From positions 224,367 to 288,366 of the forward strand of contig WYDT01000009.1 in assembly GCA_013122435.1 (NCBI GenBank): a DNA stretch of 64,000 bases, in the 5' to 3' direction. A program made the position numbers and the translations under genes. Below are positions 42,364 through 52,119 of this stretch, piece by piece (position 1 is the stretch's first letter; the number at the start of each line of letters is the position of its first letter). Below the pieces are notes generated by a model, which was given only the letters and a program-made list of their open reading frames with translations, ran no database searches and was not told where the DNA came from. The DNA comes from Chloroflexi bacterium AL-N1 (GTDB lineage: Bacteria; Chloroflexota; Chloroflexia; Chloroflexales; Roseiflexaceae).

Positions 42364-42430
42364 TTATCCCACATTATCCCACATTATCCCAACCATTTAT
42401 CCCATGGGTGTGGGATATATCGTGGTGGGA
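42364..42430. promoter_or_regulatory. Phased TTATCCC direct repeats between phoX and the SbcD-like gene
   Basis: TTATCCC begins at 42364, 42374 and 42384 (exact 10-bp steps) and again at 42397. The inverted form TGGGATA is at 42411-42417 and TGGGA at 42426-42430. Tandem sites at one helical turn are typical of OmpR/PhoB-type regulators. It lies 180 bp from phoX and 160 bp from the other gene. The remainder of 42185-42589 is AT-rich DNA without a gene. Confidence 0.6.
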
Positions 42431-42589
42431 AAAGTTGTAAATCGTCAAAGGTTTTCTCCCTTGAGCGGCAAGCATTTTTAGAAAAAATGTTCTATATTTG
42501 ACGAGTGATGCAGATCTACGTACAATGCAGAAACGGTATATGTAGAAGTAAATACGGCTTTCTCATAAGCAATAAAGTAGCTATACACC

Positions 42590-43822
42590 ATGATTAAAAT
42601 GCTCCACCTGGCCGATTTACATATTGGCATGGAAAATTACGGTCGTGTTAACCCAACTACAGGGTTGCACACACGTCTCCACGATTATCTGGATCGGTTT
42701 GATGAAGCCATCGATTTTGCGCTATCTGAAGAAGTGGATCTGGTGTTGATCGCCGGTGATATCTATAAAAATCGCACACCGAACCCCACCCACCAGCGCG
42801 AATTCGCGAAACGTATTCATCGTTTACGCAAGGCTGATATGCCCATCGTGATTCTGGTTGGCAATCATGATGTATCGCCTGCCGCAGGTCGTGCCCACGC
42901 CATTGAGATTTTTCACACGTTGGCTGTTGAGGGAGTAGTGATTGCCGATCGGCCTGGCATGCACCAGATCGACACGCGCGCTGGACCGCTACAACTTATT
43001 ACGGTTCCCTGGATCACACGCCATTCATTACTTACGAAGGAAGAACTCCGCCTGGCCTCATTTCTTGAAGTCGAGATGCTGCTTCTGAGTCGTGTTGAAC
43101 AGTTTCTCTCGTATTCGTCTGAAGCACTTGATCCCGACATCCCCTCAATACTAACGATGCATTGCACTATTGATGGCGCGACGGTGGGAGTTGAGCGGCA
43201 GATTATGCTTGGCAAAGATCTCGTTATCCCTAAAGGTATGCTCGCTTTACCACATATTGATTATGTAGCGATGGGGCATATTCACAAACATCAGGTGTTA
43301 GGGGAGCATCCACCAGTGGTCTACCCCGGAAGCATTGAGCGCATCGATTTTGGTGAGGAGCGTGAGGCAAAAGGATGTGTGTTGGTCGAGCTTGAGAAGG
43401 GCCACACCCGCTGGCGCTTTCGCGAGCTGACATCACGACCTTTTGTAACGATCGCGGTTGATGTACGCAACAACACCGAACCACGGCACCGCGTAGCAGT
43501 AGCTATCAATAAACACACTGTGCAAGATGCCATCGTCCGTGTGCAGGTTGTTGCCCATGATGAACAGGCCCAACAACTTTCGGTTGCGGAAATACAACAA
43601 TTACTTGATGATGCCGGTGCGTTCCATGTGGCAACGATCAAGATCGATGTTGAGCGAACAATGCGAAATCGTCTGGGGGCCGATGATCAGGAAGTATTGG
43701 ATGGGCTGACGCCACGACGGGCATTAGAATTATACCTCCGTGCGAAAGAGACACCGGAAGAGCGCATAACGGCGTTACTTGCCGCTGCCGACGAGTTGCT
43801 CTCGGAGCAGGATTCACCGTAA
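42590..43822 (+). CDS. SbcD/Mre11-type DNA repair exonuclease
   Basis: A 410-residue metallophosphoesterase nuclease. Motifs: D9-L-H11 in H-L-A-D-L-H-I-G, I-A-G-D-I-Y, V-G-N-H-D, T-M-H-C, and M-G-H-I-H, which together form the two-metal site. The C-terminal part matches SbcD capping domains in length. SbcD works with the SbcC ATPase on DNA ends and hairpins; sbcC is not next to it here (downstream is nuoN on the opposite strand). The ATG has no strong RBS. Confidence 0.9.
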   Translation: MIKMLHLADLHIGMENYGRVNPTTGLHTRLHDYLDRFDEAIDFALSEEVDLVLIAGDIYKNRTPNPTHQREFAKRIHRLRKADMPIVILVGNHDVSPAAGRAHAIEIFHTLAVEGVVIADRPGMHQIDTRAGPLQLITVPWITRHSLLTKEELRLASFLEVEMLLLSRVEQFLSYSSEALDPDIPSILTMHCTIDGATVGVERQIMLGKDLVIPKGMLALPHIDYVAMGHIHKHQVLGEHPPVVYPGSIERIDFGEEREAKGCVLVELEKGHTRWRFRELTSRPFVTIAVDVRNNTEPRHRVAVAINKHTVQDAIVRVQVVAHDEQAQQLSVAEIQQLLDDAGAFHVATIKIDVERTMRNRLGADDQEVLDGLTPRRALELYLRAKETPEERITALLAAADELLSEQDSP

Positions 43823-43889
43823 TACGGTTTAGTTAGCGGGTAAATTGTACGCTCCTCCCTCTGTCGTGTGTTGTACAAGTATGGTTGTT

Positions 43890-45587
43890 CTAGCGACCCG
43901 CAATCACCACCACTTGATCCAGAATTCCCCAGATAAGATTAGGGAATAGCCCCAGAACGATGACAAGCACGGCTGTGGCAATAATCGTTGTATTCATAGC
44001 GGGTGGGGTGATAACCCGCTCATCTGATGAAGGCTCTTGCATCCACATGACTTTGAGGAAGCGCAGATAATAGTAAAGACTTACGACTGTCATCACTGCT
44101 GCCACAATAACGAGTGGTAATGCGCCAGCGCGATACCCGCTCATAAACACAAAGAATTTGGCCCAAAAGCCTGATAAGGGCGGAATTCCGGCCAGTGAGA
44201 GGATAAAGATACTCATCATGGTTGCAAGACCCAGGTTGCGTTTCGCCAGGCCACTCAGATCGCTCATATCGTCGCCACCAAGACTCTCTGATACCACAGC
44301 CAGAACGCCAAATGCTCCCAGCGACATAAACGTATAGACGATCAAATAGTAGAGTAAAGGTGCGGTTCCGAAGGTCTGGCTGTCTGGTGATGCAAGCCCG
44401 CCCAGGAGAAAAGCTAAAAGCAAAAAGCCCGCGTGTCCAATACTGGAATAGGCCAGTAGGCGTTTGGCATTGGTTTGTGGAAGTGCTGATAAATTACCGA
44501 TCACTACCGTCAGCAGTGCGATAAACGCGAGTAAGCTTGTCCATCCGTTGTTAAATCCAGGCGTGCCAGCCACGTTGGGGAAGGCCGTTACTAGGAGACG
44601 GTACAGGAGAATAAAACCCGCAGCTTTCGAAGCAGTGGAGATAAACGCCGTCATTGGTGTTGGTGCTCCCTGATATACATCAGGAGACCAACTGTGGAAG
44701 GGCACCACGGCAATTTTGTAACCTAAACCGGCAATGATAAATATCAGCGCCAGTGTCACCATTAAAAGATTGCCATCAGCCTGTCCAGCCTGTTGAGTCG
44801 TTGCAACGGCCTGGCCTATTTGAGAGAATGTCGTTCCTATGGCCTGGCTCGGATCAGCACCTTGATTGACGCTGGCAGTGAACCCATACGCAAGACTCAT
44901 ACCGTACAGCATAATACCTGATGAAATCGCTCCAAAGAGGAAGTATTTGAGCCCTGCCTCAACTGAGCGTTCATCGTTACGGAGATATCCTGCCAGTACA
45001 TAGAGTGTGATTGAGGAAAGCTCAAGGGCGATAAACGCGAGAATGAGTTCGGTAGAGGCTGCCATGATACACATACCTGCGGTGGAAAACAAGAGCAGGG
45101 CATAGAATTCTCCAGGATTACTGACGTTTTTGAAGTCAAGCATCAGCAAGGTTGTAAAGAAGGCTGCGCCGATAAAGATTAAGCGTGCAACCATCGTGAG
45201 ATTATCCGTCGCAAAGGCACTCAGAATGGGTTGTCCACTCAGTTCGCCACCGGGTCCGGCTGCCTGAAGGTTCCGCCCCAGATTAATAAAAAAGTTCAGC
45301 AAACCATTGGTGCCACCAGGCGGAAGTGGTTCACGCACTGTAAAAAGATAACCGCTCTGCACCAGACAAACCACAAAGACAATGCCCAATCCAATAGCGG
45401 CAAGTTGCCCGGCTGCTTTACGGCGTTCAAGCTTTGATTTGGGATCATTCCCCCAGCGTTCGAGTACATCCGAGCCAAGCACAAGCAGTCCCAGGGCGAG
45501 GAGCATCAACTCGGGTAGAATACGTGGAAAATCAGTAATTTGAAAGGTCACAGTCGTCACCCCATTCTTGATCCTACTGGACGGCAT
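43890..45587 (-). CDS. nuoN: NADH-quinone oxidoreductase subunit N
   Basis: A 565-residue membrane subunit of complex I with about 14 helices, an antiporter-like proton-pumping unit. Marks: [13 protein letters not shown] (conserved Glu in helix 5), [24 protein letters not shown] (conserved Lys), and [13 protein letters not shown]. Start: ATG 45587, or GTG 45551 with GGGGTGA upstream, which removes 12 residues. It usually ends a nuo operon (L-M-N), but here no other nuo gene is adjacent on either side. Confidence 0.93.
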   Translation of the reverse strand: MPSSRIKNGVTTVTFQITDFPRILPELMLLALGLLVLGSDVLERWGNDPKSKLERRKAAGQLAAIGLGIVFVVCLVQSGYLFTVREPLPPGGTNGLLNFFINLGRNLQAAGPGGELSGQPILSAFATDNLTMVARLIFIGAAFFTTLLMLDFKNVSNPGEFYALLLFSTAGMCIMAASTELILAFIALELSSITLYVLAGYLRNDERSVEAGLKYFLFGAISSGIMLYGMSLAYGFTASVNQGADPSQAIGTTFSQIGQAVATTQQAGQADGNLLMVTLALIFIIAGLGYKIAVVPFHSWSPDVYQGAPTPMTAFISTASKAAGFILLYRLLVTAFPNVAGTPGFNNGWTSLLAFIALLTVVIGNLSALPQTNAKRLLAYSSIGHAGFLLLAFLLGGLASPDSQTFGTAPLLYYLIVYTFMSLGAFGVLAVVSESLGGDDMSDLSGLAKRNLGLATMMSIFILSLAGIPPLSGFWAKFFVFMSGYRAGALPLVIVAAVMTVVSLYYYLRFLKVMWMQEPSSDERVITPPAMNTTIIATAVLVIVLGLFPNLIWGILDQVVVIAGR

Positions 45588-45952
45588 CTTCTATGTGTCA
45601 ACCAAATGTTGGTGGATTTATTGTTCGTATGGATACATTCCATAATACACCCATACGAATGGCCTTCCTCATGACTCATGCTGTATCTCTGAAAGAGCAT
45701 AGTTGTCTACATTTCATGCTGGAATGTGGTTACGCTATTATAGCCGATTGTGGCATAAACGTTGTCAGGACAAGACCGCTTGGCACAATGATGATTTAGG
45801 CTATTCCAGAGAGTAAAAAGGTCTTTCTGGTATGAAAAAATCGCACCTTGTTATTCAAGGTACGATAAACGTTTCTTAACTGAGGGTGGGGATGATTGGG
45901 AACATGATATCAAATAATTGTAGCTGAATAATCCTGTTTGAGCATGTATTGG
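45588..45952. other. Intergenic region upstream of nuoN
   Basis: No convincing gene. On the minus strand TATAAT (45742-45737) is a possible -10 box for nuoN without a clear -35. The response-regulator terminator lies at 45835-45866. Confidence 0.4.
45835..45866 (-). terminator. Intrinsic terminator of the response regulator gene
   Basis: On the minus strand ATCGTACCTTG-AATAA-CAAGGTGCGAT (one mismatch in the stem) is followed by a T-run (complement of 45835-45840). Confidence 0.75.
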
Positions 45953-46336
45953 TCATGTTATCTGGAGCTGTAACAATTTCTGAACGAGCATCTGGAGTTG
46001 TGTAAAATCAATGGGCTTAGATGCGACGCGGTTGAATCCGACCTCAGCAAGATCGGCGTTGGAGTATTTTCGAGCAAAAGCGGTTATGGCTATGATTGGT
46101 GTATGTTTGAATTGTTCTTCATTGCGTAACATTTGTACGACATCAATGCCTGTTGCTCGTGGCATCTGGATGTCCAGAAGCATAATGTCCGGATTGACAT
46201 CATGTGCTTTGGCAACGGCGTCCAGCCCATCGATAGCGAGAGTGACTGCAAACTTTTGCTGTTCAAAAAAGAGCCGCAAAAGTTCACGGATGTCAGGCTC
46301 ATCGTCAGCAATTAACATCTTTTGATATGTGCTCAT
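45953..46336 (-). CDS. Single-domain response regulator (CheY-like receiver)
   Basis: A 127-residue receiver domain without an output domain. The acidic pair is D11-D12, the phospho-acceptor D55 (M-L-L-D-I-Q-M-P), the switch T85 (A-I-T-A) and K107 (A-S-K-P). Such proteins act in phosphorelays or bind partner proteins. No histidine kinase is adjacent. It has its own terminator and so is monocistronic. The partner is unknown. Confidence 0.92.
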   Translation of the reverse strand: MSTYQKMLIADDEPDIRELLRLFFEQQKFAVTLAIDGLDAVAKAHDVNPDIMLLDIQMPRATGIDVVQMLRNEEQFKHTPIIAITAFARKYSNADLAEVGFNRVASKPIDFTQLQMLVQKLLQLQIT

Positions 46337-46448
46337 GGCATTCTCGCTTTATAGTGCTAGCATACTGATACCCGATGATGTGTTTGATGATCATGAATAG
46401 TAGGGTTACCTTGTGTAACTGATACGTCATAGGTCATGCTAGTATATA

Positions 46449-46524
46449 TAGGTGTGAGCTGGCAAATGGAAGGCCTCATGGCCGACAGACAGTCGGGGTC
46501 TGTCAAATTACCAGCTCACACCTA
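46449..46524. other. Nested inverted repeat: two hairpins closed by a 14-bp stem, possible structured RNA
   Basis: The outer arms TAGGTGTGAGCTGG (46449-46462) and CCAGCTCACACCTA (46511-46524) are perfectly complementary. Inside are GGCC-TCAT-GGCC (46472-46483) and, directly adjacent, GACAGAC-AGTCGGG-GTCTGTC (46484-46504). The whole makes a three-way junction of 76 nt. No tRNA anticodon arm or T-loop is present. It lies between divergent genes (response regulator and dynamin-like). It may be an RNA gene, a cruciform-type regulatory site or a small mobile-element relic; the strand is not determined. Confidence 0.6.
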
Positions 46525-46833
46525 GTATGTACCGTAAGGAAAGGGGTGATGACACGGCTATTGCCATCATGAAAATGACATATTGATGAAATTGTGTCAT
46601 GTAACTTGCATAGCAATGCATTCCGATGGTACACTTGGAGTGATGCGTATTCCCACGTTTGCTGTACAGATTTCTACGACATGTCAGTAATTGCCTTGTG
46701 CCGAGCGAAATCTGCCTTCACATAAGGCTTTTGAGCAGCCGAAATACTGTGATTGGTACGGCATCTGCTAGTGGTATTTTGGGGTACTGCTCTGGTTGGA
46801 TGATAAGTCAACCATACAACAACGAAAGGTAAA
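46525..46833. other. Intergenic region before the dynamin-like gene
   Basis: About 310 bases without a recognisable gene, consensus promoter or terminator. The last bases (ACGAAAGGTAAA-ATG) give the RBS of the next gene. Confidence 0.4.
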
Positions 46834-48594
46834 ATGAAGGTGCCAAGTTTATTAGGTAAGCGACGTGTACTTACTGAGCGTCAAGAGTTGTTGCTTGAAC
46901 GGGAACGTAGTGCGCTGACGTCGTTACGTGATGCGCTGCAACGCTTTGGTGCTGATGTTACTCCACACGATATGCGAACGCTCAATGAGGCTCTTGCACA
47001 CCTCGACGAGCTTTTTTTATTAGTGATCGCTGGTGAGTTTAATTCTGGCAAATCCAGTTTTATTAATGCATTACTGGGGGATAAAGTTCTCCGTGAGGGT
47101 GTTACACCAACGACTGATCGAATCACATTGCTTCGTTACGGCACAGAAGCTCAGGAGCGCAACGTGGAAGAATTTCTGATTGAATATATGTTTCCTGCGA
47201 CCGTGCTTGAGCATATTGCTATTGTGGATACTCCTGGTACCAACGCAATTATTCGCCGCCACGAAGAACTGACCCGCGATTTCATCCCTCGTTCAGATTT
47301 GGTGCTGTTTGTGACTTCGGCAGATCGCCCCTTTACCGAGAGCGAACGCTCATTCCTGGCCGCGATTCAGGAATGGGGGAAAAAAATTATCATCATCCTC
47401 AATAAAGTCGATCTGCTTGAGACCGATGAAGTCGAACAAGTAATAAACTTTATCCGTGAGAATGCACGTGATCTGTTGGGTTTTACTCCCCAGGTCTTTC
47501 CCATTTCTGCTCGTCTGGCTCAGCGTGCCCGCAATGGGCAGGTCGATGAAGCGCTGTGGCAAGCCAGCAATTTCGAGACGGTTGAGCAGTACATTCTTGA
47601 GACTCTTGATGAAGAGCAACGTTTGCGCCTCAAACTCCTGTCGCCCATTGGTGTTGCACAGCATCTGACCGACAAATACCTCAAAGTTGCTGAAGGCCGT
47701 CTGGAGACGCTACAGCAGGATTTTGCAACCCTTGACAACATCGAGCGCCAACTGAGCCTGTTCCGAGATGACCTCGGCGAAGACTTTGTCTACCATCAAA
47801 CCGAGGTTGAAAATATTCTCAATAACTTTGAACTACGGGGTATGGACTTTTTTGATAACACCATTCGTCTTGGGAATATTATGGAGTTGCGCCACACGGA
47901 TCGTGTAAGTGAAGCATTTGAGCGTGAGGTGTTAGCCGATGTGCCGCAACAGATTGAACAGCGCATTCAGGGCCTGATCGACTGGATGATTGAGAAAAAT
48001 TTGCGTTTGTGGCAATCGATTATGGACTACTTACAACGCAATCGTGTCCCCGAGCATCGCGATGGCTTAATCGGCGATGTGGGTGGGTCATTTGACTACA
48101 ATCGTGCTGCCCTCATCGACTCGGTTGCACTGACCACGCAACAAGTGGTCAATACCTACGATCGTGAGGCGGAAGCACGTGCGTTTGGTGATGATGTGCG
48201 TAATGCCTTAGCCGCTACAGCATTGACCGAGGCTGGCGCGGTTGGTATCGGGGCATTGCTTATTGCTGCATTTAATTCTATCTGGTTAGATGTGACAGGC
48301 ATTCTGACAGCTGGTCTGGTTGCCCTGGCAGGTTTCTATGTCCTGCCAAACAAGCGTCGCCAGGTCAAGCGACAGTTGCGTGAACGAATCAACACGCTGC
48401 GTGAGCAATTGTTACACACCATGCAACAGCAATTCGATAGTGAGTTAGACAAAATGATTGGCCGTATTCGTGAGGCGATTGCCCCGTATACACGCTTTAT
48501 TCGCACTCAACGAGAACATTTGACCGTGGTTCAGGGTGAGCTTTCGGATATTGATGTAGAATTGGGACGAATACGATCGGAAATTGGCAAGTGA
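46834..48594 (+). CDS. Bacterial dynamin-like GTPase
   Basis: A 586-residue large GTPase. G1 is G67-E-F-N-S-G-K73-S-S, G2 is within G-V-T-P-T-T, G3 is V-D-T-P-G, and G4 is L-N-K-V-D. A long helical stalk follows (about 250-440), then a hydrophobic paddle or membrane segment (about 455-510, A-V-G-I-G-A-L-L-I-A-A-F ... L-T-A-G-L-V-A-L-A-G-F) and a terminal coiled coil. Such proteins remodel or repair membranes. It is followed 72 bases later by the DUF62 gene. The family is sure, the exact role is not. Confidence 0.9.
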   Translation: MKVPSLLGKRRVLTERQELLLERERSALTSLRDALQRFGADVTPHDMRTLNEALAHLDELFLLVIAGEFNSGKSSFINALLGDKVLREGVTPTTDRITLLRYGTEAQERNVEEFLIEYMFPATVLEHIAIVDTPGTNAIIRRHEELTRDFIPRSDLVLFVTSADRPFTESERSFLAAIQEWGKKIIIILNKVDLLETDEVEQVINFIRENARDLLGFTPQVFPISARLAQRARNGQVDEALWQASNFETVEQYILETLDEEQRLRLKLLSPIGVAQHLTDKYLKVAEGRLETLQQDFATLDNIERQLSLFRDDLGEDFVYHQTEVENILNNFELRGMDFFDNTIRLGNIMELRHTDRVSEAFEREVLADVPQQIEQRIQGLIDWMIEKNLRLWQSIMDYLQRNRVPEHRDGLIGDVGGSFDYNRAALIDSVALTTQQVVNTYDREAEARAFGDDVRNALAATALTEAGAVGIGALLIAAFNSIWLDVTGILTAGLVALAGFYVLPNKRRQVKRQLRERINTLREQLLHTMQQQFDSELDKMIGRIREAIAPYTRFIRTQREHLTVVQGELSDIDVELGRIRSEIGK

Positions 48595-48666
48595 CAGTGT
48601 ACGTGAAAGATACGAAGTGCCCACATGAATGTTGCTAGGAGTCACAATCTCCCATATGGAGGAACC

Positions 48667-49497
48667 ATGCGACCGAATGGTATAATCACACTGACAACGG
48701 ATTTTGGCCATACAGATAGCTATGTTGGTGTGATGAAAGGGGTGATTTTGAATATTGCCCCAGAAGCCCGTATGATCGACATTACCCATCACATTGATCC
48801 GCAAAATATTCCAGAGGCAACGTACACCCTACACACATTTCATCGTTATTTTCCGGTGGGGACTGTTCATCTCGTCATCGTTGATCCAGGTGTTGGTGGG
48901 ACACGTCGTCCAGTCGCATTGCAGACACCCGAGGCTTTCTATGTCGCGCCTGACAATGGTGTGTTGACATCCGTATGGCGTGATGCACTGCAACGGTGGG
49001 ACCCTGAGCAGTGTGATATGGTCGATCTAACAGAGCGCCGTTTCTGGCTCTCAGAAGTGAGCAACACCTTTCACGGACGTGACATCTTTGCGCCGGTGGC
49101 AGCACATATTGTAAATGGTACTGCACTCACCGAATTTGGTTCTCGTATCACCCAATTAACTGAGGCCGATGTGGTGGAACCTGTGAATGGCCGCACAGGT
49201 GCACTAGTTGGCCGTATTGTGCATGTGGATCATTTTGGCAACTGTATCACGAATATCGAGCTGTCACATCTGGAGCAGTCTAATTTAATACAGGGCTTGA
49301 CAGTGGAGATTATTGGCCAGCATATACCTGGCTTGTATCGCACCTATGCAGATGGACCACTCGGTGAGCTTATTGCGTTGATCGGGAGTAGTGGTCGTCT
49401 GGAGTTAGCGATTCGTAATAGCAATGCTGCCAAGCGCTTGGGTGTTGGAGTCAACGATAATCTGCGTGTGTGGGCTGTTGCACATACAAAAGCATAG
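48667..49497 (+). CDS. SAM hydroxide adenosyltransferase (DUF62 / fluorinase-like family)
   Basis: A 276-residue protein of the DUF62 family, whose characterised members hydrolyse S-adenosylmethionine to adenosine and methionine; the halogenases of actinomycetes are relatives. Motifs: T-L-T-T-D-F-G-H-T-D-S-Y-V-G, D-P-G-V-G-G, A-P-D-N-G-V-L, F-H-G-R-D-I-F-A-P-V-A-A-H and D-H-F-G-N-C-I-T-N-I. I chose ATG 48667 with GGAGG upstream; an in-frame ATG at 48625 adds 14 unlikely residues. It lacks the 23-residue insert of true fluorinases as far as I can judge. Confidence 0.9.
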   Translation: MRPNGIITLTTDFGHTDSYVGVMKGVILNIAPEARMIDITHHIDPQNIPEATYTLHTFHRYFPVGTVHLVIVDPGVGGTRRPVALQTPEAFYVAPDNGVLTSVWRDALQRWDPEQCDMVDLTERRFWLSEVSNTFHGRDIFAPVAAHIVNGTALTEFGSRITQLTEADVVEPVNGRTGALVGRIVHVDHFGNCITNIELSHLEQSNLIQGLTVEIIGQHIPGLYRTYADGPLGELIALIGSSGRLELAIRNSNAAKRLGVGVNDNLRVWAVAHTKA

Positions 49498-49513
49498 CCA
49501 GGGTGTATCTACG

Positions 49514-50539
49514 TTACTGTTCAGCGGAAACGACAGTGGTTGCCTGAACAGCAGATCCGTGCATAATCCAGCGATAGCAAATAGCAACTACAGGTATAAG
49601 AAGCCAGAAATTAAGCAAACGGAAGATAACAGCAGCTGAAATAGCTTCATTTCCCACACCAAGACTCTGTAATGACAGCACCACAGCCGCCTCAACCGTT
49701 CCACCGCCACCTGGTAAGACATTAAAGGTGCTGGAAATCAGCGCTACCCCAAATGCAGACATGACCACAAAGATAGATGTTGTTGCACCGAGACTATGTA
49801 ACACAATGAGCAATGCGATACTATGGCCACATAATGCACAGAGTTGAATACCGATCAAGCGTAGGACTTCGCTACGACGTGTAATAATCAGTGATCGTCC
49901 GCAGGCCAGGTCTTCTACAATCCTGAGAATGGGGCCATCGCTCCAATTGCGCCGTAGTATACGGGCAATCGTATTCTTGATTTTCAACAACCAATCGGCC
50001 AGCATCTCTTGATCGCGCGTGAGCACATAGACAGCACCACTGATCACAAATGTGCCAACGCCAGCCGCGATCATAGTTCCTTCCGGTGTACCACCAGTGC
50101 TGTATGCAGCGATGTAAAAAATGCTAAAAACAAAAAAGAGCAGCATCGCTGCTGCATAACTAAGTGCTTCCAATGAGGCCAGTAGTGCGGAATGCCCTGA
50201 GGGAATACCACTACGGCGAAAGGATTGCATCAGGAAGGCATAGCTCGCCACACCACCTGCCGGGACGGATTGACTCACCACAATAGCTACTAACGCGGTG
50301 GCCCAGATACGGACGATACCGAGCTTATACCCAAGTGAATGCAAAACACGATGATACACTTGTGATGCAACAAAGAAACTAACAAGTTCAATGGTGAGGG
50401 CCAGGACGATCCAGATAGGTTGGATTTGTCTGAGTAAAGAAAATGATTCCTGAATGTGGTGGCGATTGATGTAGGCCAGTATGATAATTCCTATCGACAA
50501 TCCTACACTAATCAAAAGCCGCCAGCGGTGTGTATGCAT
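49514..50539 (-). CDS. UPF0104 / lysylphosphatidylglycerol-synthase-TM-like membrane protein
   Basis: A 341-residue protein with about eight membrane helices of the PF03706 family (YbhN-like, or the flippase half of MprF). Marks: S-Q-S-V-P-A-G-G-V-A-S-Y near residue 90 and N-V-L-P-G-G-G-G-T-V-E-A near residue 285. It lacks the cytoplasmic synthase domain, so lysyl-PG formation is not expected; lipid translocation is possible. I chose ATG 50539 (AAAGGATC upstream); an in-frame ATG at 50623 would prepend 28 polar residues. It converges with the DUF62 gene. Confidence 0.85.
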   Translation of the reverse strand: MHTHRWRLLISVGLSIGIIILAYINRHHIQESFSLLRQIQPIWIVLALTIELVSFFVASQVYHRVLHSLGYKLGIVRIWATALVAIVVSQSVPAGGVASYAFLMQSFRRSGIPSGHSALLASLEALSYAAAMLLFFVFSIFYIAAYSTGGTPEGTMIAAGVGTFVISGAVYVLTRDQEMLADWLLKIKNTIARILRRNWSDGPILRIVEDLACGRSLIITRRSEVLRLIGIQLCALCGHSIALLIVLHSLGATTSIFVVMSAFGVALISSTFNVLPGGGGTVEAAVVLSLQSLGVGNEAISAAVIFRLLNFWLLIPVVAICYRWIMHGSAVQATTVVSAEQ

Positions 50540-50775
50540 GAAAGAGATCCTTTCGGTACAGCAGGAATGTGTTCTGAGGGAAAAGACGACCGAGAGGTCT
50601 TGAGTGTTGCGTGTTTTCTGCACATTTCAGCATAGTATACAAAAATCTGAACGTATTGTCATCCGTAAAAGTATTTAGTGAATGATGAGCTAACCATTTG
50701 GGCATTGTTCCAGAGAGGTAGTTCGTACGTTTCTAGTACAAAGCCATCACCATACCTTAGACTCACACAAACTAT

Positions 50776-52072
50776 ATGGCAGTAAGTGTATTGCTCTGGA
50801 ATAGCTTGAGTATGCCAGAGAAGAAAGCGGACTGTATGGGATTTACCCCGTTGATAGTGTATGTCTTTTTCAAAGGCGTTTCGGCATTTCTGCTGGCTAT
50901 GATTTTCACCGTTGCACCGCTGTATCGTATCAACGAGGTTGGTATGAATCCATTTCAACTTATGTTGGTGGGTATGGTGCTTGAGGCTGCTGCATTCCTT
51001 TTCGAGATTCCAACTGGCATAGTCGCTGATACGTACAGTCGGAAGCTCTCGATTATCATCGGTGTTTGCCTGATGGGGCTGGCATCTGTGCTAGAGGGGC
51101 TAGTGCCAGTGCTTGGCCCGATCTTGGTAGCGTGGGCGATCTGGGGTCTTGGTTTTACCTTTACCAGTGGTGCAACGGATGCCTGGATGGTAGATGAGAT
51201 CGGCGAGGAGCGTTCTCGTCAGGCCTTTGTCCGTGCGGCACAGATCGCCCAGATTGGCACACTCGTGGGCATTGTCGTTGGCATGAGCCTGGGAAGTATC
51301 CAGCTTAACCTGCCGATCTGGGTGGGTGGTCTTCTAATGGTAGCATTAGGACTCATGCTGATCGTTATTATGCCTGAAACAGGGTTTCATCCTACTCCAC
51401 GTGCAGAGCGCTCATCCTGGGCACAGATGCGACACACCTTCGTTGCTGGAACAAAAGTGATACGAACACGTCCAATATTGATGACTATTCTCACAGTTGG
51501 CACAATCGTCGGTGCCTCTGGAGAAGGGCTTGATCGACTCTGGCAGTACCACTTCGAGACCAGCTTTCGTTTCCCAACTGTTAGTGAACTGACACCGATC
51601 ATGTGGTTTGGTATGATCAGTGCCATGGCCACGCTGTTGAGCATTGGTGCAGCAGAACTGCTCAATCGACACATGACAGAGATCACTGACCGCAGTGTCG
51701 CCCGTACGTTGCTCCTGATCGATGGTATGCGTCTCGTCAGCATACTCGCTTTTGCGCTGGCAGGGAATTTCCTGCTAACTGTCGTGGCCTTCTGTGCCAC
51801 CTCGGCATTACGAACGATCAATGGGTCCACTCTATGCAATGTGGCTGAATCGCAACATCCCTTCGTTTGTTCGCTCCACCGTACGCTCAATGAATGGCCC
51901 GATCGACTCGCTCGACCAAATCGTGGGTGGGCCAGTGTTTGGTGCCATCGGCAATGTTTCGATCCGTTTGGCAATGGGGGCGGTTGGGCTGGTGGTTGGT
52001 CCAGCGCTAGCACTTTACTGGCGTGCGGTCCAGACAACCAGCACCGACGAGACAGATGAAGCAGGTAGATAA
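50776..52072 (+). pseudogene. MFS transporter gene with a +1 frameshift near its 3' end
   Basis: An MFS-type transporter of about 12 helices: P-L-Y-R-I-N-E near helix 1, F-E-I-P-T-G-I-V-A-D-T-Y-S-R-K as the loop 2-3 motif. The frame is good to about 51822. There the phase must change by one base (extra nucleotide within GGGT, 51823-51826) to continue as P-L-Y-A-M-W-L-N-R-N, V-R-S-T-V-R-S-M, D-Q-I-V-G-G-P-V-F-G and the last two helices, ending at 52072. The uncorrected frame gives a nonsense tail to 52059. It may be a real mutation or a sequencing error. The start is uncertain: ATG 50776, 50812 or 50836. Confidence 0.8.
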
Positions 52073-52119
52073 ATGGAATACTTCAGCAGGTTCGCAGCTC
52101 ATACCAATATAGAGCATGG

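Noticed and set aside
42364..42417. TTATCCCACA repeats as DnaA boxes / replication origin
   Set aside because: The DnaA box TTATCCACA is one base shorter; here each site has three C. No dnaA, dnaN or gyr gene is nearby.
45593..45799. 68-codon frame upstream of nuoN
   Set aside because: No RBS, starts within the nuoN promoter area, and the sequence is not protein-like.
46449..46524. A tRNA gene, because of its 76-nt length
   Set aside because: Only two inner hairpins, no T-loop TTCRA sequence, no anticodon loop and a 14-bp closing stem instead of 7.
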